Below are positions 18,496 to 29,311 of a stretch of 64,000 nt of DNA, piece by piece (positions within the stretch are counted from its first letter, which is position 1; each line of letters begins with the position of its first letter). Source of the stretch: Pseudaestuariivita atlantica (lineage in GTDB: Bacteria; Pseudomonadota; Alphaproteobacteria; Rhodobacterales; Rhodobacteraceae); contig NZ_AQQZ01000004.1 in NCBI RefSeq assembly GCF_001205715.1, forward strand, positions 62,001 through 126,000, given 5' to 3'. A program made the translations under genes and the position numbers. Under the pieces are notes generated by a model. The model did no database searches. It worked only from the letters and a program-made list of their open reading frames with translations, and had not been told where the DNA came from.

Positions 18496-19707
18496 ATGAC
18501 GGATCTGCCCTTTCTCGACATCACGGCGCCCGGCTTTTCCACCCGTGGCCCCGAGATGCAGGCCGCCCGCGCCGCACACTGGTGCGCCCGCACGCCCTTG
18601 GGGCTGGCCGTGCTGCGCCACCGTCAGGCCGGATTGATCCTGCGCGACAGGCGCTTGCGGCAAGGCAGTTACGCCTGGCCCGACACGCCGGGGCTGGAGG
18701 GCAGCTTTGCCGATTTCTGGCGGCGCTCGATCATCTCGATGGAGGGGCCGGATCACAAGGCGCTGCGCCGCGTGGCGATGGCCGCGCTGGCGCCCGATTT
18801 CATTCTGTCCTTGACGGATCATTTCACGGCCGCGGCGCGTGAGTTGGTTGGGGGCGTGCGAGATGTGCCGACCTTCGATTTCATCGAACGCATCAGCGAA
18901 CCCTTCGCCGGTCGCGCCATTACCGCGCTCTTGGGGATGGAGGACGAACAGGCCGATTGGCTGGCCTTGCAGGCGAGCACATTGGGCAAGGGAATGGGGC
19001 TGGATGCCAAGCGGTTCGAGGATCAGGTGAACGCCGCGACCGATGCCTTGATGGACCTCGCCCGCGACCTGATCGCACGGGCGCAGACGGGTCGGGACAA
19101 AACCAGCTTCGTCGCCCGCGCCGTGGCCGAAGGCGGGCTGTCGGACGAGGCGTTGCAGGATCTCGTCGTGATCTCGATCTTCGGCGGGGTCGACACGACC
19201 CGTGCCCAACTGGCCTTTGCCATGGAGCTGTTCGCCGCCCATCCCGGCCAATGGACCCGCTTGCGCGAAACACGTGACCGGGTGCCGCAAGCCGTCGAGG
19301 AGATCATCCGCACCCGGCCGACAACAACGTGGAGCACGCGCGAGGCGTTGGAGGATCTGGAGGTCGAGGGCGTCGGGATCGAGGCCGGGGAGACGGTGCA
19401 CATCTGGGTGAACGCCACAGGCACCGATCCCGCGATTGACGCGTCCAATGGGTTCGACGTCTTCGCCGACCGCAAGGTGCATTTCGGCTTTGGCGGCGGC
19501 GCGCATCACTGCCTCGGCCAGTTCGTCGCGCGAACGGACATGGCCTGTGCGCTGAACGTGCTGCTGGACACGTGGGCGGGTGTGCAGGTCAGCGGCACGC
19601 CTACCTACCTGCCCGACAGCGGCAACACCTCTCCACTGTCGTTCGAAATCCGCCCCGAATGGAGCGCATTGTCGGGCCGCGGTGCGGCGATCCATGGGCG
19701 GGACTAG
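18496..19707 (+). CDS. Cytochrome P450
   Basis: The 403-aa bacterial class I P450 has the I-helix motif F-G-G-V-D-T-T (oxygen activation), a K-helix E-x-x-R region (E-E-I-I-R) and the heme loop F-G-F-G-G-G-A-H-H-C-L-G-Q with the thiolate Cys near residue 339. It hydroxylates an unknown substrate and needs ferredoxin partners, none of which are linked. The ATG at 18496 gives a normal P450 start, but no ribosome site is visible because the amt terminator hairpin lies directly upstream. Confidence 0.92.
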   Translation: MTDLPFLDITAPGFSTRGPEMQAARAAHWCARTPLGLAVLRHRQAGLILRDRRLRQGSYAWPDTPGLEGSFADFWRRSIISMEGPDHKALRRVAMAALAPDFILSLTDHFTAAARELVGGVRDVPTFDFIERISEPFAGRAITALLGMEDEQADWLALQASTLGKGMGLDAKRFEDQVNAATDALMDLARDLIARAQTGRDKTSFVARAVAEGGLSDEALQDLVVISIFGGVDTTRAQLAFAMELFAAHPGQWTRLRETRDRVPQAVEEIIRTRPTTTWSTREALEDLEVEGVGIEAGETVHIWVNATGTDPAIDASNGFDVFADRKVHFGFGGGAHHCLGQFVARTDMACALNVLLDTWAGVQVSGTPTYLPDSGNTSPLSFEIRPEWSALSGRGAAIHGRD

Positions 19708-19836
19708 GCGCTTTATCTCTCCAGATCCGCAAGACGCCCACGCGACGCACCAAGACCAGCCAGATCGCCGTGCCGGGGGGGCGGCCCGGCGATGCGCGGC
19801 GGGCTTCGCCCTTGATTCCGCGCAAGGCGCTCCCCC

Positions 19837-21162
19837 CTACCGTCGCGCCTGCCAGTTCTGCGCCCGGTCCACCACCGCCTTGTACCAAAGGTTCGCCGCC
19901 TGCAGGAACCATGGGCGACCGCCCGGATGCAGCCACGACGACCGCAATGTCGTCCGCGAATACGCCGTCTCCCCCCGCGGATCGCCCAAAGCCTGCCACG
20001 CGGCCTTTGCCCCCAGGTACGGCGCCATCACGGTCCCCGACCCGGAAAACCCCATCGCCCAGTGCAACCCGCCATCCGACCCGACATTCGGCATATGCGT
20101 GAACGAGTACCCGGTGTTGCCGGTCCAGACATGGCTCAGCTTCACGCCCTCCAGCGCGGGCCAGACCTCCAGCATCGTCTCCCGCAGCCGCCGCGCCGCG
20201 CGGGTCAGGTCAATATCCACCATCGCCGCCCGCCCGCCATACAGCACCCGCGTCCCGTCCGGCGAAAGCCGGAAATAGGAATGACGCGCCCGCGTCTCGA
20301 CCATCATGCGCTTGCCCGGCGCCAACTGCCCCAACAGGTTGGCCGACACAGGCTCGGTCGCGATCAGGAAGGACGGTAGCGGGAAGACCTGCCGCGACAG
20401 CTTGCCAAAGCCGGGCGGCGTGTAGCCATTGGTCGCCAGCAGCACCTTCCCCGCGCGGATGCGGCCCTTGGGGGTGTCCACCACGTAACCACCGCCATCC
20501 ACCTCGGGATACCCCGCACGGCAGTCACCAATCACCGGCACATCCCGCTTCAGCACCGCCGCCAGCAGACCATCGTGATACTTGCGTGGATGCAACGCCG
20601 CGTGGGTGGGGAACAGCAGCCCGCCGTGATACGCCTCCGTCCCGATTTCGCGCCCCAGATCGGCCTTCTGCACCACCTCGCACGGCAGGCCCGAGCGTTC
20701 GACGACCTTGTCCGCCAGCCGTTCCTGCCCCTCGAAATGACTCCGCGTCCACGCCAACTGGATACGCCCGGTCTCCTGAAAATCGCAGTCCATCCCTTCC
20801 CGCGCGATCAGGTCCTTCACGAAGTCCAGCGACGGTTTGGCCTCGACAAACACCGCATCGGCCACCTCGTCCCCGTACAAGGAAGCCAGCTTGTCCCACC
20901 CAAGCCGAGGATGCGCGCCCACCATCCCGCCATTGCGGGTCGACGCGCCATGTCCCGGCTGCCCGGCATCCACCACTGACACCTTGGCCCCCGCATCATG
21001 CGCGGCAATCGCGGCGGACAACCCGGTGTACCCGGCGCCGATGATCAACAGATCGAGGCCGCCCATCAGGGCGGATGAGAGGCCCCTGTCGAGGGCAGGC
21101 CACTCCGCCCCCTCCCACCAATATGGAAACCCCGGCGCAGCGTCGCCGGTGAAGAGGGTCAC
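19837..21162 (-). CDS. FAD-dependent amine/amino-acid oxidoreductase (DAO family)
   Basis: This 441-aa protein is related to gamma-glutamylputrescine oxidase (PuuB) and DadA-like enzymes. The FAD Rossmann motif L-L-I-I-G-A-G-Y-T-G-L-S-A-A is near residue 40, followed by D-A-G-Q-P-G-H-G-A-S-T-R-N-G-G-M and a C-terminal W-T-G-N-T-G-Y-S-F-T region. The GTG start overlaps the tdm TGA by 4 bases, so it is translationally coupled to TMAO demethylase. It is the last gene of the methylated-amine array. Oxidation of a secondary amine such as dimethylamine, N-methylglutamate or sarcosine is plausible but unproven. Confidence 0.8.
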   Translation of the reverse strand: MTLFTGDAAPGFPYWWEGAEWPALDRGLSSALMGGLDLLIIGAGYTGLSAAIAAHDAGAKVSVVDAGQPGHGASTRNGGMVGAHPRLGWDKLASLYGDEVADAVFVEAKPSLDFVKDLIAREGMDCDFQETGRIQLAWTRSHFEGQERLADKVVERSGLPCEVVQKADLGREIGTEAYHGGLLFPTHAALHPRKYHDGLLAAVLKRDVPVIGDCRAGYPEVDGGGYVVDTPKGRIRAGKVLLATNGYTPPGFGKLSRQVFPLPSFLIATEPVSANLLGQLAPGKRMMVETRARHSYFRLSPDGTRVLYGGRAAMVDIDLTRAARRLRETMLEVWPALEGVKLSHVWTGNTGYSFTHMPNVGSDGGLHWAMGFSGSGTVMAPYLGAKAAWQALGDPRGETAYSRTTLRSSWLHPGGRPWFLQAANLWYKAVVDRAQNWQARR

Positions 21163-23531
21163 GCGTAGTTGCCCTTCACCCGCTCTTTCGTTGGGTCGAA
21201 ATGCGGGAAGGGCACGATGCGGGCCTTGAGGCGTTTCTGCATGCCGTCAAGCTGGCCGATTTCGATCTCGGTCCCGACCTCTGCATGCGTCACGGCCACG
21301 CGGCCCAGCGCGATCACCTTGCCGAGGTAAGGCGACTTCATGGCCGAGGTGATTTCCCCCACCTGCGCTTTGCCCATGCGCACGCAATCGCCGGGCGACG
21401 GTACGGTGCCGCCCTCGATCTCGAACCCCACGAGCTTGCGGTGCGGATGCGCCTTGCGCTCTTCCAAAGCGGCGCGCCCGATGAAATCGTCTTCCTTCGA
21501 CTTCAACGGCACGGTGAACCCGATGCCCGCCTCCCACGGATCGGTCGTGTCGTCGAATTCCGAGCCCGCAAAGATCAACCCCGCCTCGATCCGCATCATG
21601 TCGAGCGCGCCAAGGCCGAGCGGCTTCATCCCCATCGGCTCACCCACTTCCCAGACCTTGTCGAAAATCTCGACCGCGTCCTTGGGGTGGCAGAAGATCT
21701 CGTAGCCCAACTCGCCGGAATACCCGGTGCGGGAGATGACGACCGAGGTGCCGCTTACGTCACCCACCCGCGCGACCGTCAGGCGGAACCACGGCAGGTC
21801 CTCCACCTTGGTCTGCGTCGGCGGGGTCCAGAAAATCTGGCTGAGAATGTCGCGCGACAGCCGCCCCTGCACCGCGATGTTGTGCAACTGGTCGGTCGAG
21901 TTGCGCACCCAAGCGTTCAGTCCGCGCTTCTGCGCCTGTTCCTTCAGCCACAGGCCCGACGTGTCGTTGCCCCCGATCCAGCGGAAGTTCGTCTCTCCCA
22001 ACCGGTAGACGGTGCCGTCGTCGATCATCCCGCCGTGCTCGTAACACATGGCGGTATAGCTCACCTGCCCGACCGACAGCTTCTTCATGTTGCGGGTCAC
22101 GCAGGCCTGCATCAGCTCTTCGGCGTCAGGGCCCGTGACCTCGTACTTGCGCAACGGCGACAGGTCCATCACGGCGGCCTTTTCGCGCACCGCCCAGTAT
22201 TCCCCAATCGAGCCGATCGACGGGAAGGTGTTCGGCAGCCAGTACCCGGCATATTCGACGAAATCTTCGGTGTGCCGCGCAAAGCAGTCATGAAACGCGG
22301 TTTTCTTGGTCTCTTCCACATCCGCCTCCGCCGATTTGCGGTAGCCGACGCTCCGCTGGAAGTCTTCGTTGGCGCGGTAGGTCCGCACCTGGATATCGGT
22401 GGGGTTCCACCCGTTCGCGGGGTCCACATCGCACGGACATGCGGTGGAGACGCAGACAAGATCGCTGAGCGCGCGCAACAGCACGTAGTCACCGGGGCGC
22501 GACCACGGATCGTCCATGCCGATGGCGTTGGTGTCGTCCAGCATCGTGTTGAAGAAGAAGTTGATCGCCGGCCAGCCGCCGCGCGGGCGGATGTCGAACC
22601 GCGCCAAGTCGGCGTTCATGTTGTCCGAACAATTTACGTGGCCGGGATAGCCCAGGTCTTCGTAATACCGCGCCGTGCAGGCCAGCCCGAACGTGTCGTG
22701 GCGCCCGCAGGTGTCCTGGATGATCTCGACCAGCGGTTCCTGATCGACCGACCAGTATTTCGAGAAGATGCCGGGTCCGGGATAAAGGCTGCCCATCAGG
22801 GAGCGGGTGGTGGTCGGGTCGATCTCCCTCTCGATCCCCTTGTCGAGCGCGCGAAGGGAAAACGCCTGGAAGTCGCTGCACTCCCGCCCCTGCACGTCGA
22901 GGATCTGGATGTATTCGCCGGCCTTCACCTCGTAGGCGTGGGCGTTGCCCGGCTGGATATTGGCGTCGTGCAGCGGGTCGGCCAGCGGGTCGGCGGGCTG
23001 GCCCGGCACCTTGCCCATGTTCGGATCGGCCCGGCGGATATAGAGCGCGAGGTCGGTCGCGGTGTCCTGCGTCTCGGGCGACATCGGGGCGCTAGGTGCG
23101 GCGAGTATCAGGAGGCCGTCGGTCTCGGCCGTGAAGTCGACGCTGTCGCCGGGGCGGGAGCCGCCTTCGAACAGTTTGATCGCGTCGCCCTTGCCGATGT
23201 CGAACCCGGCGGCGGACAGTGCGGCCAGAACCTTGGCCCCCGAACGTGATCCGTTCGCCAAAGTGTCGATGATCCCCTGCGGTTTGCCGTGGCCCGTCGT
23301 GCCGAGATAGCCCGCGTCGCTGGTCCGGTCTGGGGCGAAGACGACCATCTCACCCGGTTGCAGGCCGTCGCGGTCGACAACGCTGATCTCGTCCCCCTTG
23401 AAGATCGGCACGGCGCGCGATCCACCACCCGGCACGGGGTGCCGTTCGACACCATGCGGCAGGATGGGCAGGCCGGGTGCGACGACACCCGCGCGCTCCC
23501 ACGGATGTTCGATGAAGGAAGGTTTGTTCAT
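21159..23531 (-). CDS. tdm: Trimethylamine N-oxide demethylase
   Basis: This 790-aa protein joins an N-terminal DUF1989 metal domain to a C-terminal GcvT/T-protein domain (about residues 405-790), the known architecture of Tdm. Tdm splits TMAO to dimethylamine and formaldehyde, the latter transferred to tetrahydrofolate. Likely metal ligands are in D-V-Q-G-R-E-C-S-D (Asp220), D-T-C-G-R-H-D (His278), A-C-T (Cys285), V-N-C-S-D (Cys301) and A-C-P-C (364/366). The first 170 residues form a second, weaker DUF1989-like repeat. Position after the tmo transporter genes and near tmm supports the call. Confidence 0.88.
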   Translation of the reverse strand: MNKPSFIEHPWERAGVVAPGLPILPHGVERHPVPGGGSRAVPIFKGDEISVVDRDGLQPGEMVVFAPDRTSDAGYLGTTGHGKPQGIIDTLANGSRSGAKVLAALSAAGFDIGKGDAIKLFEGGSRPGDSVDFTAETDGLLILAAPSAPMSPETQDTATDLALYIRRADPNMGKVPGQPADPLADPLHDANIQPGNAHAYEVKAGEYIQILDVQGRECSDFQAFSLRALDKGIEREIDPTTTRSLMGSLYPGPGIFSKYWSVDQEPLVEIIQDTCGRHDTFGLACTARYYEDLGYPGHVNCSDNMNADLARFDIRPRGGWPAINFFFNTMLDDTNAIGMDDPWSRPGDYVLLRALSDLVCVSTACPCDVDPANGWNPTDIQVRTYRANEDFQRSVGYRKSAEADVEETKKTAFHDCFARHTEDFVEYAGYWLPNTFPSIGSIGEYWAVREKAAVMDLSPLRKYEVTGPDAEELMQACVTRNMKKLSVGQVSYTAMCYEHGGMIDDGTVYRLGETNFRWIGGNDTSGLWLKEQAQKRGLNAWVRNSTDQLHNIAVQGRLSRDILSQIFWTPPTQTKVEDLPWFRLTVARVGDVSGTSVVISRTGYSGELGYEIFCHPKDAVEIFDKVWEVGEPMGMKPLGLGALDMMRIEAGLIFAGSEFDDTTDPWEAGIGFTVPLKSKEDDFIGRAALEERKAHPHRKLVGFEIEGGTVPSPGDCVRMGKAQVGEITSAMKSPYLGKVIALGRVAVTHAEVGTEIEIGQLDGMQKRLKARIVPFPHFDPTKERVKGNYA

Positions 23532-23577
23532 GGCCGCTCGCCCCGCCCTTGCGTGCGTGTCTCGCTGCGCGGTCGCA

Positions 23578-25557
23578 TCACGCCAGCCCCAGCGCGCGGC
23601 GGCGGCGTTCGGCCCATGCGTTGATCGCGATGTCGAAGGTCAGCGCCATGAACACGACCGAGAAGCCGAGGACAAAGTTCTTGCCCAGATGTGTCCCGGC
23701 GAGCGTGCGCTGCAATTCCTGCCCGATGTCCCGCGTGCCGATGAAGGCGGCGATGATGACCATGAAGAAGGCGAACATCAGCGCCTGGTTCAGGCCCACC
23801 GCGATGGTCGGCATGGCCAGCGGCAGCTGCACGTTCTTCAGCTTTTGCCAGCGCGTGGCGCCGGCCATGTCCGCGGCTTCGGTCAGCTCGACAGGTACGC
23901 CGCGCAGGCCTTCGATCGTGTACCGGATTACCGGAACCATCGTGTAGATCAGGATCGACAGGATCACCGTGATGGGCGAGATGCCGAACAGCATGATGGC
24001 GGGCAGCAGGTAGATGAAGGACGGAAAGGTCTGTGCCGTGTCGCAGACAAAGATCGCCCCCCGCGAGGCCCGCGCCGACCGTGACGCCCAGATCGCGATG
24101 GGCATCCCGATCAGCACTGCCAGCAGCACCGCCGTCACGGTTGAATGGAGCGTCAGCATCGCCCGGTCCCACCAGCCGAAGAACGCCACCGTCGTGAAGA
24201 AGACCGCGCCGATGATCGCGGGCTGCGCGCCGCCCAGCGCATAACAGATCCCCGCCACCGCCGCGATCACCGCGAAGGTCGGCACGTAGAGCAGCGCGTT
24301 TTCCGTGGGGATCAGGATGAAGAGGTTGAAGAAGTAGCGGATGCCATTCGTCGTGGCCTGCACCCAGTCCCAGGCCAGCGCGGTCTTCATCGCCGTGTCG
24401 ATTTCCTTGCCCATCGAGAAGGCCTGACGCCGCCCGATCTCGTCGAGATAGGGGACGACCTGCGCGACGAGGAGGAAGAAGACGAAGGTCGCGATGCCGA
24501 GAACCAGGAAAAAATGGCGCTGCCACCACGGGGTGCCCTTTTCGAAATGCTCGGGCTGCTTCACCACCCATGCCTTCGACAGCCGGTCAAGCGTGATGGC
24601 GAGGAGCACGATGGTGATCCCGATCTCGAACGAGCGGCCCAGCTTGAAAGAGTTCATCATGGCGAGCAGTTTCGCACCTAGCCCCGGCATCCCAATGAAG
24701 GCCGTCAGGACGACCATCGCTAGCGACAGCATGATGACCTGGTTGAGACCCACGAGGATCTCGGACCGGGCCGAGGGGATGAAGACGCGGGTCAGCATCT
24801 GCCAGCGGGTGCAGCCGGCCATCTTGCCGGCCTCGACCACCTCGGGCGGGACCTTTTTCAGGCCCACCGCCGTCATCAGGATCATCGGCGGCATGGCATA
24901 GACGATGGTCGCGACCGACGCCGCCGTTGGGCCTACCTTGAAGAAAATCACGGCGGGCAGGAGGTAGGTGTAGAAGGGGAGCGTCTGAAGGATGGCGAGG
25001 ATCGGACGGATCGCGCGTTCGAAACGTTTCCATTTCCACGCGCTGATCCCGAGGATCAGGCCGATCACGAAGGACACGGGCGCGGCGATGACGATGACGG
25101 ACATCGTCTCCATCGTCCATTTCCACTGGCCCATCAGCGCGGTCCAGACGAAGGTGCCCCCGGCCAGAAGCGAAAGTTTCCAACCGCCAAGCCACCAGCC
25201 CAGCACCGCCGCCACGCCGGCCACAGCCGACCAAGGCAGCGCGTCAAGGCGTGGCCAGCGCGATTTGCCGTAAAGCAGGTTCGCGGCGGCATCGATCGCA
25301 ACGCCCAGCCAGCCGGATATCGCCCGGGTGACGTGGATCAGGCCCAGGTCGTTCTGGAACCAGGCAAAGATGGCGTCGAGCGCAGGTTCAAGCGGCGGGA
25401 TGGCCCATTCCGGCACACGGATCAGCGCATCCGGCAGGAACGGGCGCAATAGCGTCAGGATGACCGCCGCCCCGAACAGGCCGATCAGGACGCGGGCCCG
25501 CGTGGACAATCCGGCGCGCGGCTCGGACGGGGGGGGATGGGCGACCGCGTCGGTCAT
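23578..25557 (-). CDS. TMAO ABC transporter, tandem permease
   Basis: This 659-aa permease carries two complete BPD_transp_1 domains in one chain (about 130-310 and 440-640). Each has the coupling-helix EAA loop, seen as E-A-G-K-M-A-G-C-T-R-W-Q and E-A-A-D-M-A-G-A-T-R-W-Q. It is of the glycine-betaine/ProW type and forms the membrane part of the TmoXVW importer (the letter used for the permease varies, so no symbol is given). The ATG overlaps the stop of the ATPase gene by 4 bases. About 12 membrane segments are expected. Confidence 0.9.
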   Translation of the reverse strand: MTDAVAHPPPSEPRAGLSTRARVLIGLFGAAVILTLLRPFLPDALIRVPEWAIPPLEPALDAIFAWFQNDLGLIHVTRAISGWLGVAIDAAANLLYGKSRWPRLDALPWSAVAGVAAVLGWWLGGWKLSLLAGGTFVWTALMGQWKWTMETMSVIVIAAPVSFVIGLILGISAWKWKRFERAIRPILAILQTLPFYTYLLPAVIFFKVGPTAASVATIVYAMPPMILMTAVGLKKVPPEVVEAGKMAGCTRWQMLTRVFIPSARSEILVGLNQVIMLSLAMVVLTAFIGMPGLGAKLLAMMNSFKLGRSFEIGITIVLLAITLDRLSKAWVVKQPEHFEKGTPWWQRHFFLVLGIATFVFFLLVAQVVPYLDEIGRRQAFSMGKEIDTAMKTALAWDWVQATTNGIRYFFNLFILIPTENALLYVPTFAVIAAVAGICYALGGAQPAIIGAVFFTTVAFFGWWDRAMLTLHSTVTAVLLAVLIGMPIAIWASRSARASRGAIFVCDTAQTFPSFIYLLPAIMLFGISPITVILSILIYTMVPVIRYTIEGLRGVPVELTEAADMAGATRWQKLKNVQLPLAMPTIAVGLNQALMFAFFMVIIAAFIGTRDIGQELQRTLAGTHLGKNFVLGFSVVFMALTFDIAINAWAERRRRALGLA

Positions 25558-26573
25558 GCCCCGTCACCCAAGAGAACGCCCAGCGCCTCGGCGCGCGGCA
25601 TGGCCTTGATCGCGCCATCGGCCATCTTGACCGGAATGGCGTCGGAAGCGTCATTGACAAGCCGCCGCGCGAGCGACTGGATCGTGTCAGAGGCGGCGAC
25701 GGGCTCTCCCTCTCCGGTCAGGCCCTCCTGCACCAGCACGCCCGCATGCACGACGCGGGCCTTGTCGATCTCTTCGGTGAACTTGCGCACGTATTCGGTC
25801 GCGGGGTTCAGCACGATCCGGTCTGGCGTGTCGCATTGTTCGACCGCGCCGTCCTTCATGATGGCAATGCGGTCGGCGAGGCGCAGCGCCTCGTCGAAAT
25901 CGTGGGTGATGAAGACGATGGTCTTGCCCAGCATGTCCTGCAGGCGCAGGAACTCGTCCTGCATCTCGCGCCGGATCAGCGGGTCGAGCGCGCTGAACGG
26001 CTCGTCGAGGAACCAGATGTCGGGTTCGATGGCGAGCGACCGGGCGATTCCCACCCGCTGCTGCTGACCGCCCGACAATTCACGTGGGTAATATTCTTCG
26101 CGGCCTTCGAGGCCGACCAGCCTGATGACTTCCAGCGCACGGTCGCGGCGGTCGTGGCGGTCCTGCCCGCGCATTTCCAGCGGGAAGGCCACGTTTTCCA
26201 GAACCGTGCGGTGGGGAAGCAGCCCGAAGGACTGGAACACCATCCCCATCTTGGACCGGCGCAGGTCGATCAGCTCTTTCTCGTTGAACGCGCCGATGTC
26301 CTGTCCGTCGATTTCGATGGTGCCGCCGGTGATGTCGTGCAGGCGCGAGAAACAGCGCACCAGCGTCGACTTGCCCGATCCGGACAGGCCCATGATGACC
26401 AGCATCTCGCCACGGGCGACCTCGATCGAGACGTCCTTGACCCCTGCGATGTAGCCGTCCTCGCGGATCTGTTCATAGCTGTGGCCAGCGGGCATCGAGG
26501 CAAGGTAGGCCTCGGGCTTGGCGCCGAACAACTTCCAGACGTTTCTGGCGGAAATAACGGGCGTGTCGGACAT
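25554..26573 (-). CDS. TMAO ABC transporter, ATPase subunit
   Basis: The 339-aa ProV/OpuA-like ATPase has Walker A (G-L-S-G-S-G-K-S-T), the Q-loop (F-Q-S-F-G), signature L-S-G-G-Q-Q-Q-R, Walker B (I-W-F-L-D-E-P-F) and H-loop (I-T-H-D-F-D-E-A). The C-terminal 70 residues after the ATPase core are the regulatory extension usual in this family. It energises import of TMAO or another quaternary amine. The ATG at 26573 gives the family N-terminus. Gene order binding protein, ATPase, permease matches the roseobacter tmo operon. Confidence 0.9.
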   Translation of the reverse strand: MSDTPVISARNVWKLFGAKPEAYLASMPAGHSYEQIREDGYIAGVKDVSIEVARGEMLVIMGLSGSGKSTLVRCFSRLHDITGGTIEIDGQDIGAFNEKELIDLRRSKMGMVFQSFGLLPHRTVLENVAFPLEMRGQDRHDRRDRALEVIRLVGLEGREEYYPRELSGGQQQRVGIARSLAIEPDIWFLDEPFSALDPLIRREMQDEFLRLQDMLGKTIVFITHDFDEALRLADRIAIMKDGAVEQCDTPDRIVLNPATEYVRKFTEEIDKARVVHAGVLVQEGLTGEGEPVAASDTIQSLARRLVNDASDAIPVKMADGAIKAMPRAEALGVLLGDGA

Positions 26574-26647
26574 TTTGATCTTTCTTGGGTCAAAGTCCGC
26601 CCCGCGCATGTCGCGGGACGGCTTTCGTTTTCAGGATGATGCCTGTC

Positions 26648-27682
<1,035 letters not shown>

Positions 27683-29017
27683 TCAGACTTGCAAATAGTC
27701 CTCCAAACTGTCGTCCAGCGCGTCTTTCCACGGCGTGTGATGCGGCGGAGCCTTCGTACCGGTCATGGGACTGGTGTATCCGTGGTTGCGGAACTCCATG
27801 ATCCCCTTCTTCTTGTGCTTCTTCCATTCGTAGAAGGCCTGGTTGGCGGCCTCGACATCGAAGGAAGGATAGTCGGTCTCGTCGATCAGTTCCTGGGTGT
27901 AGGCACCCTGGTAGGCGATGCAGGCATAGTCATCCTCAAGCGCGTCCTCGTCGGCCTGCCGCTGTTTCCAGTCGGCCTCCATGGCGGCGGCATCGGGCAG
28001 GCCGATCCGGCCCATGATGACATCCCGCACCCACCACGCCTGCGCGTCGAACATGTTGAACGTGTACCACTGGTCCTGCATGCCGAGGTAGAACATGTCG
28101 GTATCGCCGGTGAACACCACGCCCTTGTACAGATCATCCGCCGCCAGCCGGTTCGCCGTTTTCAGGCGCAGGCTGTCGGGCAGGAACGGGAAGTGGTGCT
28201 TGTACCCGGTGCACAGGATGATCGCGTCCACGTCCTTGGACGTGCCGTCGATGAAATGCGCCGTCTTGCCCTCGACCCGGTCAAGTTTCGGCACCTCTTT
28301 CCAGTTGTCGGGCCAGTCGTATCCCATCGGCGCGGTACGGTGGGCGACGGTGATCGACCTGGCGCCGTACTTCCAGCATTGCGAGCCGATGTCTTCTGCC
28401 GAATACGAGGTGCCGAGGATCAGGATGTCCTTGCCCTCGAACTCGCGTGCGTCGCGGAAATCGTGGGCGTGCAGGATGCGGCCGTTGAACTGCTCGAACC
28501 CCGGATAATGCGGCACGTTCGGGAAACTGAAGTGCCCCGTCGCCACGATCACGTGGTTAAAGACGCTGGTTTCCTCGCTGTCGGTCTCGCCATCACGCGC
28601 GGTAACCTCGAACCCGCCGTCGACCTTCCGGACGTCGCGCACGATGGTGTTGAACTTGATCCAGTCGCGCACACCCGCCTTCTTCACCCGGCCCTCGATG
28701 TAATCGAACAGAACGGCGCGCGGCGGGTAGCTTGCGATGGGTTTGCCGAAGTGCTCCTCGAACGTGTAGTCCGCGAATTCGAGACCCTCCTTGGGCCCGT
28801 TCGACCACAGGTAGCGATACATCGATCCGTGGCAGGGGTTGGCATGCTCGTCCACACCTGTCCGCCACGTATAGCGCCACAGCCCACCCCAATCGGGTTG
28901 CTTTTCGTAACACACGATCTCGGGGATTTCGGCGCCCTTGGCCTTGGCCGATTGAAAGGCCCTCAATTGCGCCAACCCCGACGGGCCGGCCCCGATGATG
29001 CAGATGCGTTTCGTCAT
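27683..29017 (-). CDS. tmm: Trimethylamine monooxygenase (bacterial FMO)
   Basis: This 444-aa flavin monooxygenase oxidises TMA to TMAO using NADPH and O2. The FAD motif I-I-G-A-G-P-S-G-L is at residue 7, the NADPH motif [11 protein letters not shown] near 205, and the FMO family pattern shows as [11 protein letters not shown] near 300. The Y-x-W-S-N-G-P-K-E motif and total length match marine Tmm. The ATG overlaps the DUF1330 gene's stop by 4 bases. Adjacent tmo and tdm genes support the assignment. Confidence 0.9.
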   Translation of the reverse strand: MTKRICIIGAGPSGLAQLRAFQSAKAKGAEIPEIVCYEKQPDWGGLWRYTWRTGVDEHANPCHGSMYRYLWSNGPKEGLEFADYTFEEHFGKPIASYPPRAVLFDYIEGRVKKAGVRDWIKFNTIVRDVRKVDGGFEVTARDGETDSEETSVFNHVIVATGHFSFPNVPHYPGFEQFNGRILHAHDFRDAREFEGKDILILGTSYSAEDIGSQCWKYGARSITVAHRTAPMGYDWPDNWKEVPKLDRVEGKTAHFIDGTSKDVDAIILCTGYKHHFPFLPDSLRLKTANRLAADDLYKGVVFTGDTDMFYLGMQDQWYTFNMFDAQAWWVRDVIMGRIGLPDAAAMEADWKQRQADEDALEDDYACIAYQGAYTQELIDETDYPSFDVEAANQAFYEWKKHKKKGIMEFRNHGYTSPMTGTKAPPHHTPWKDALDDSLEDYLQV

Positions 29018-29307
29018 GCAACTCCCTCCACGATAGTCTGGACGCTCGTCGACGCGGCTTGCCGCAGCGCACGAACGGGCGCGTATTCCGAAGAATGGTA
29101 CCAATCCTGCGCAGCCTGATAAGAGGGAAACTCGATCACAACCGTGCGATTGCCCGGAGGTGTGCCTTCAAAGCTTTCCGAACGCCCGCCCCGCACCAGG
29201 AACGCGCCGCCGAACTTCTCGACGGTCGGCCCGACCAGCGCCACGTACCCCGGATAGGCCTGTGGGTCCGTCACGTTGATCTGGGCGATGACATATCCAC
29301 GGGCCAT
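29014..29307 (-). CDS. DUF1330 protein
   Basis: This 97-aa protein of the dimeric alpha-beta barrel superfamily is identified by [15 protein letters not shown] near the start and [19 protein letters not shown] in the middle, the DUF1330 hallmarks. No activity is established for the family. Its ATGA junction with tmm means the two are translated together, so it may assist the monooxygenase or its substrate handling; that is inference from position. Confidence 0.85.
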   Translation of the reverse strand: MARGYVIAQINVTDPQAYPGYVALVGPTVEKFGGAFLVRGGRSESFEGTPPGNRTVVIEFPSYQAAQDWYHSSEYAPVRALRQAASTSVQTIVEGVA

Positions 29308-29311
29308 GAGA

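Noticed and set aside
19772-19790. GCCGGG/CCCGGC hairpin after the FAD oxidoreductase as a terminator
   Set aside because: Only six base pairs, no T-run on either strand, and GC content makes such a match likely by chance.
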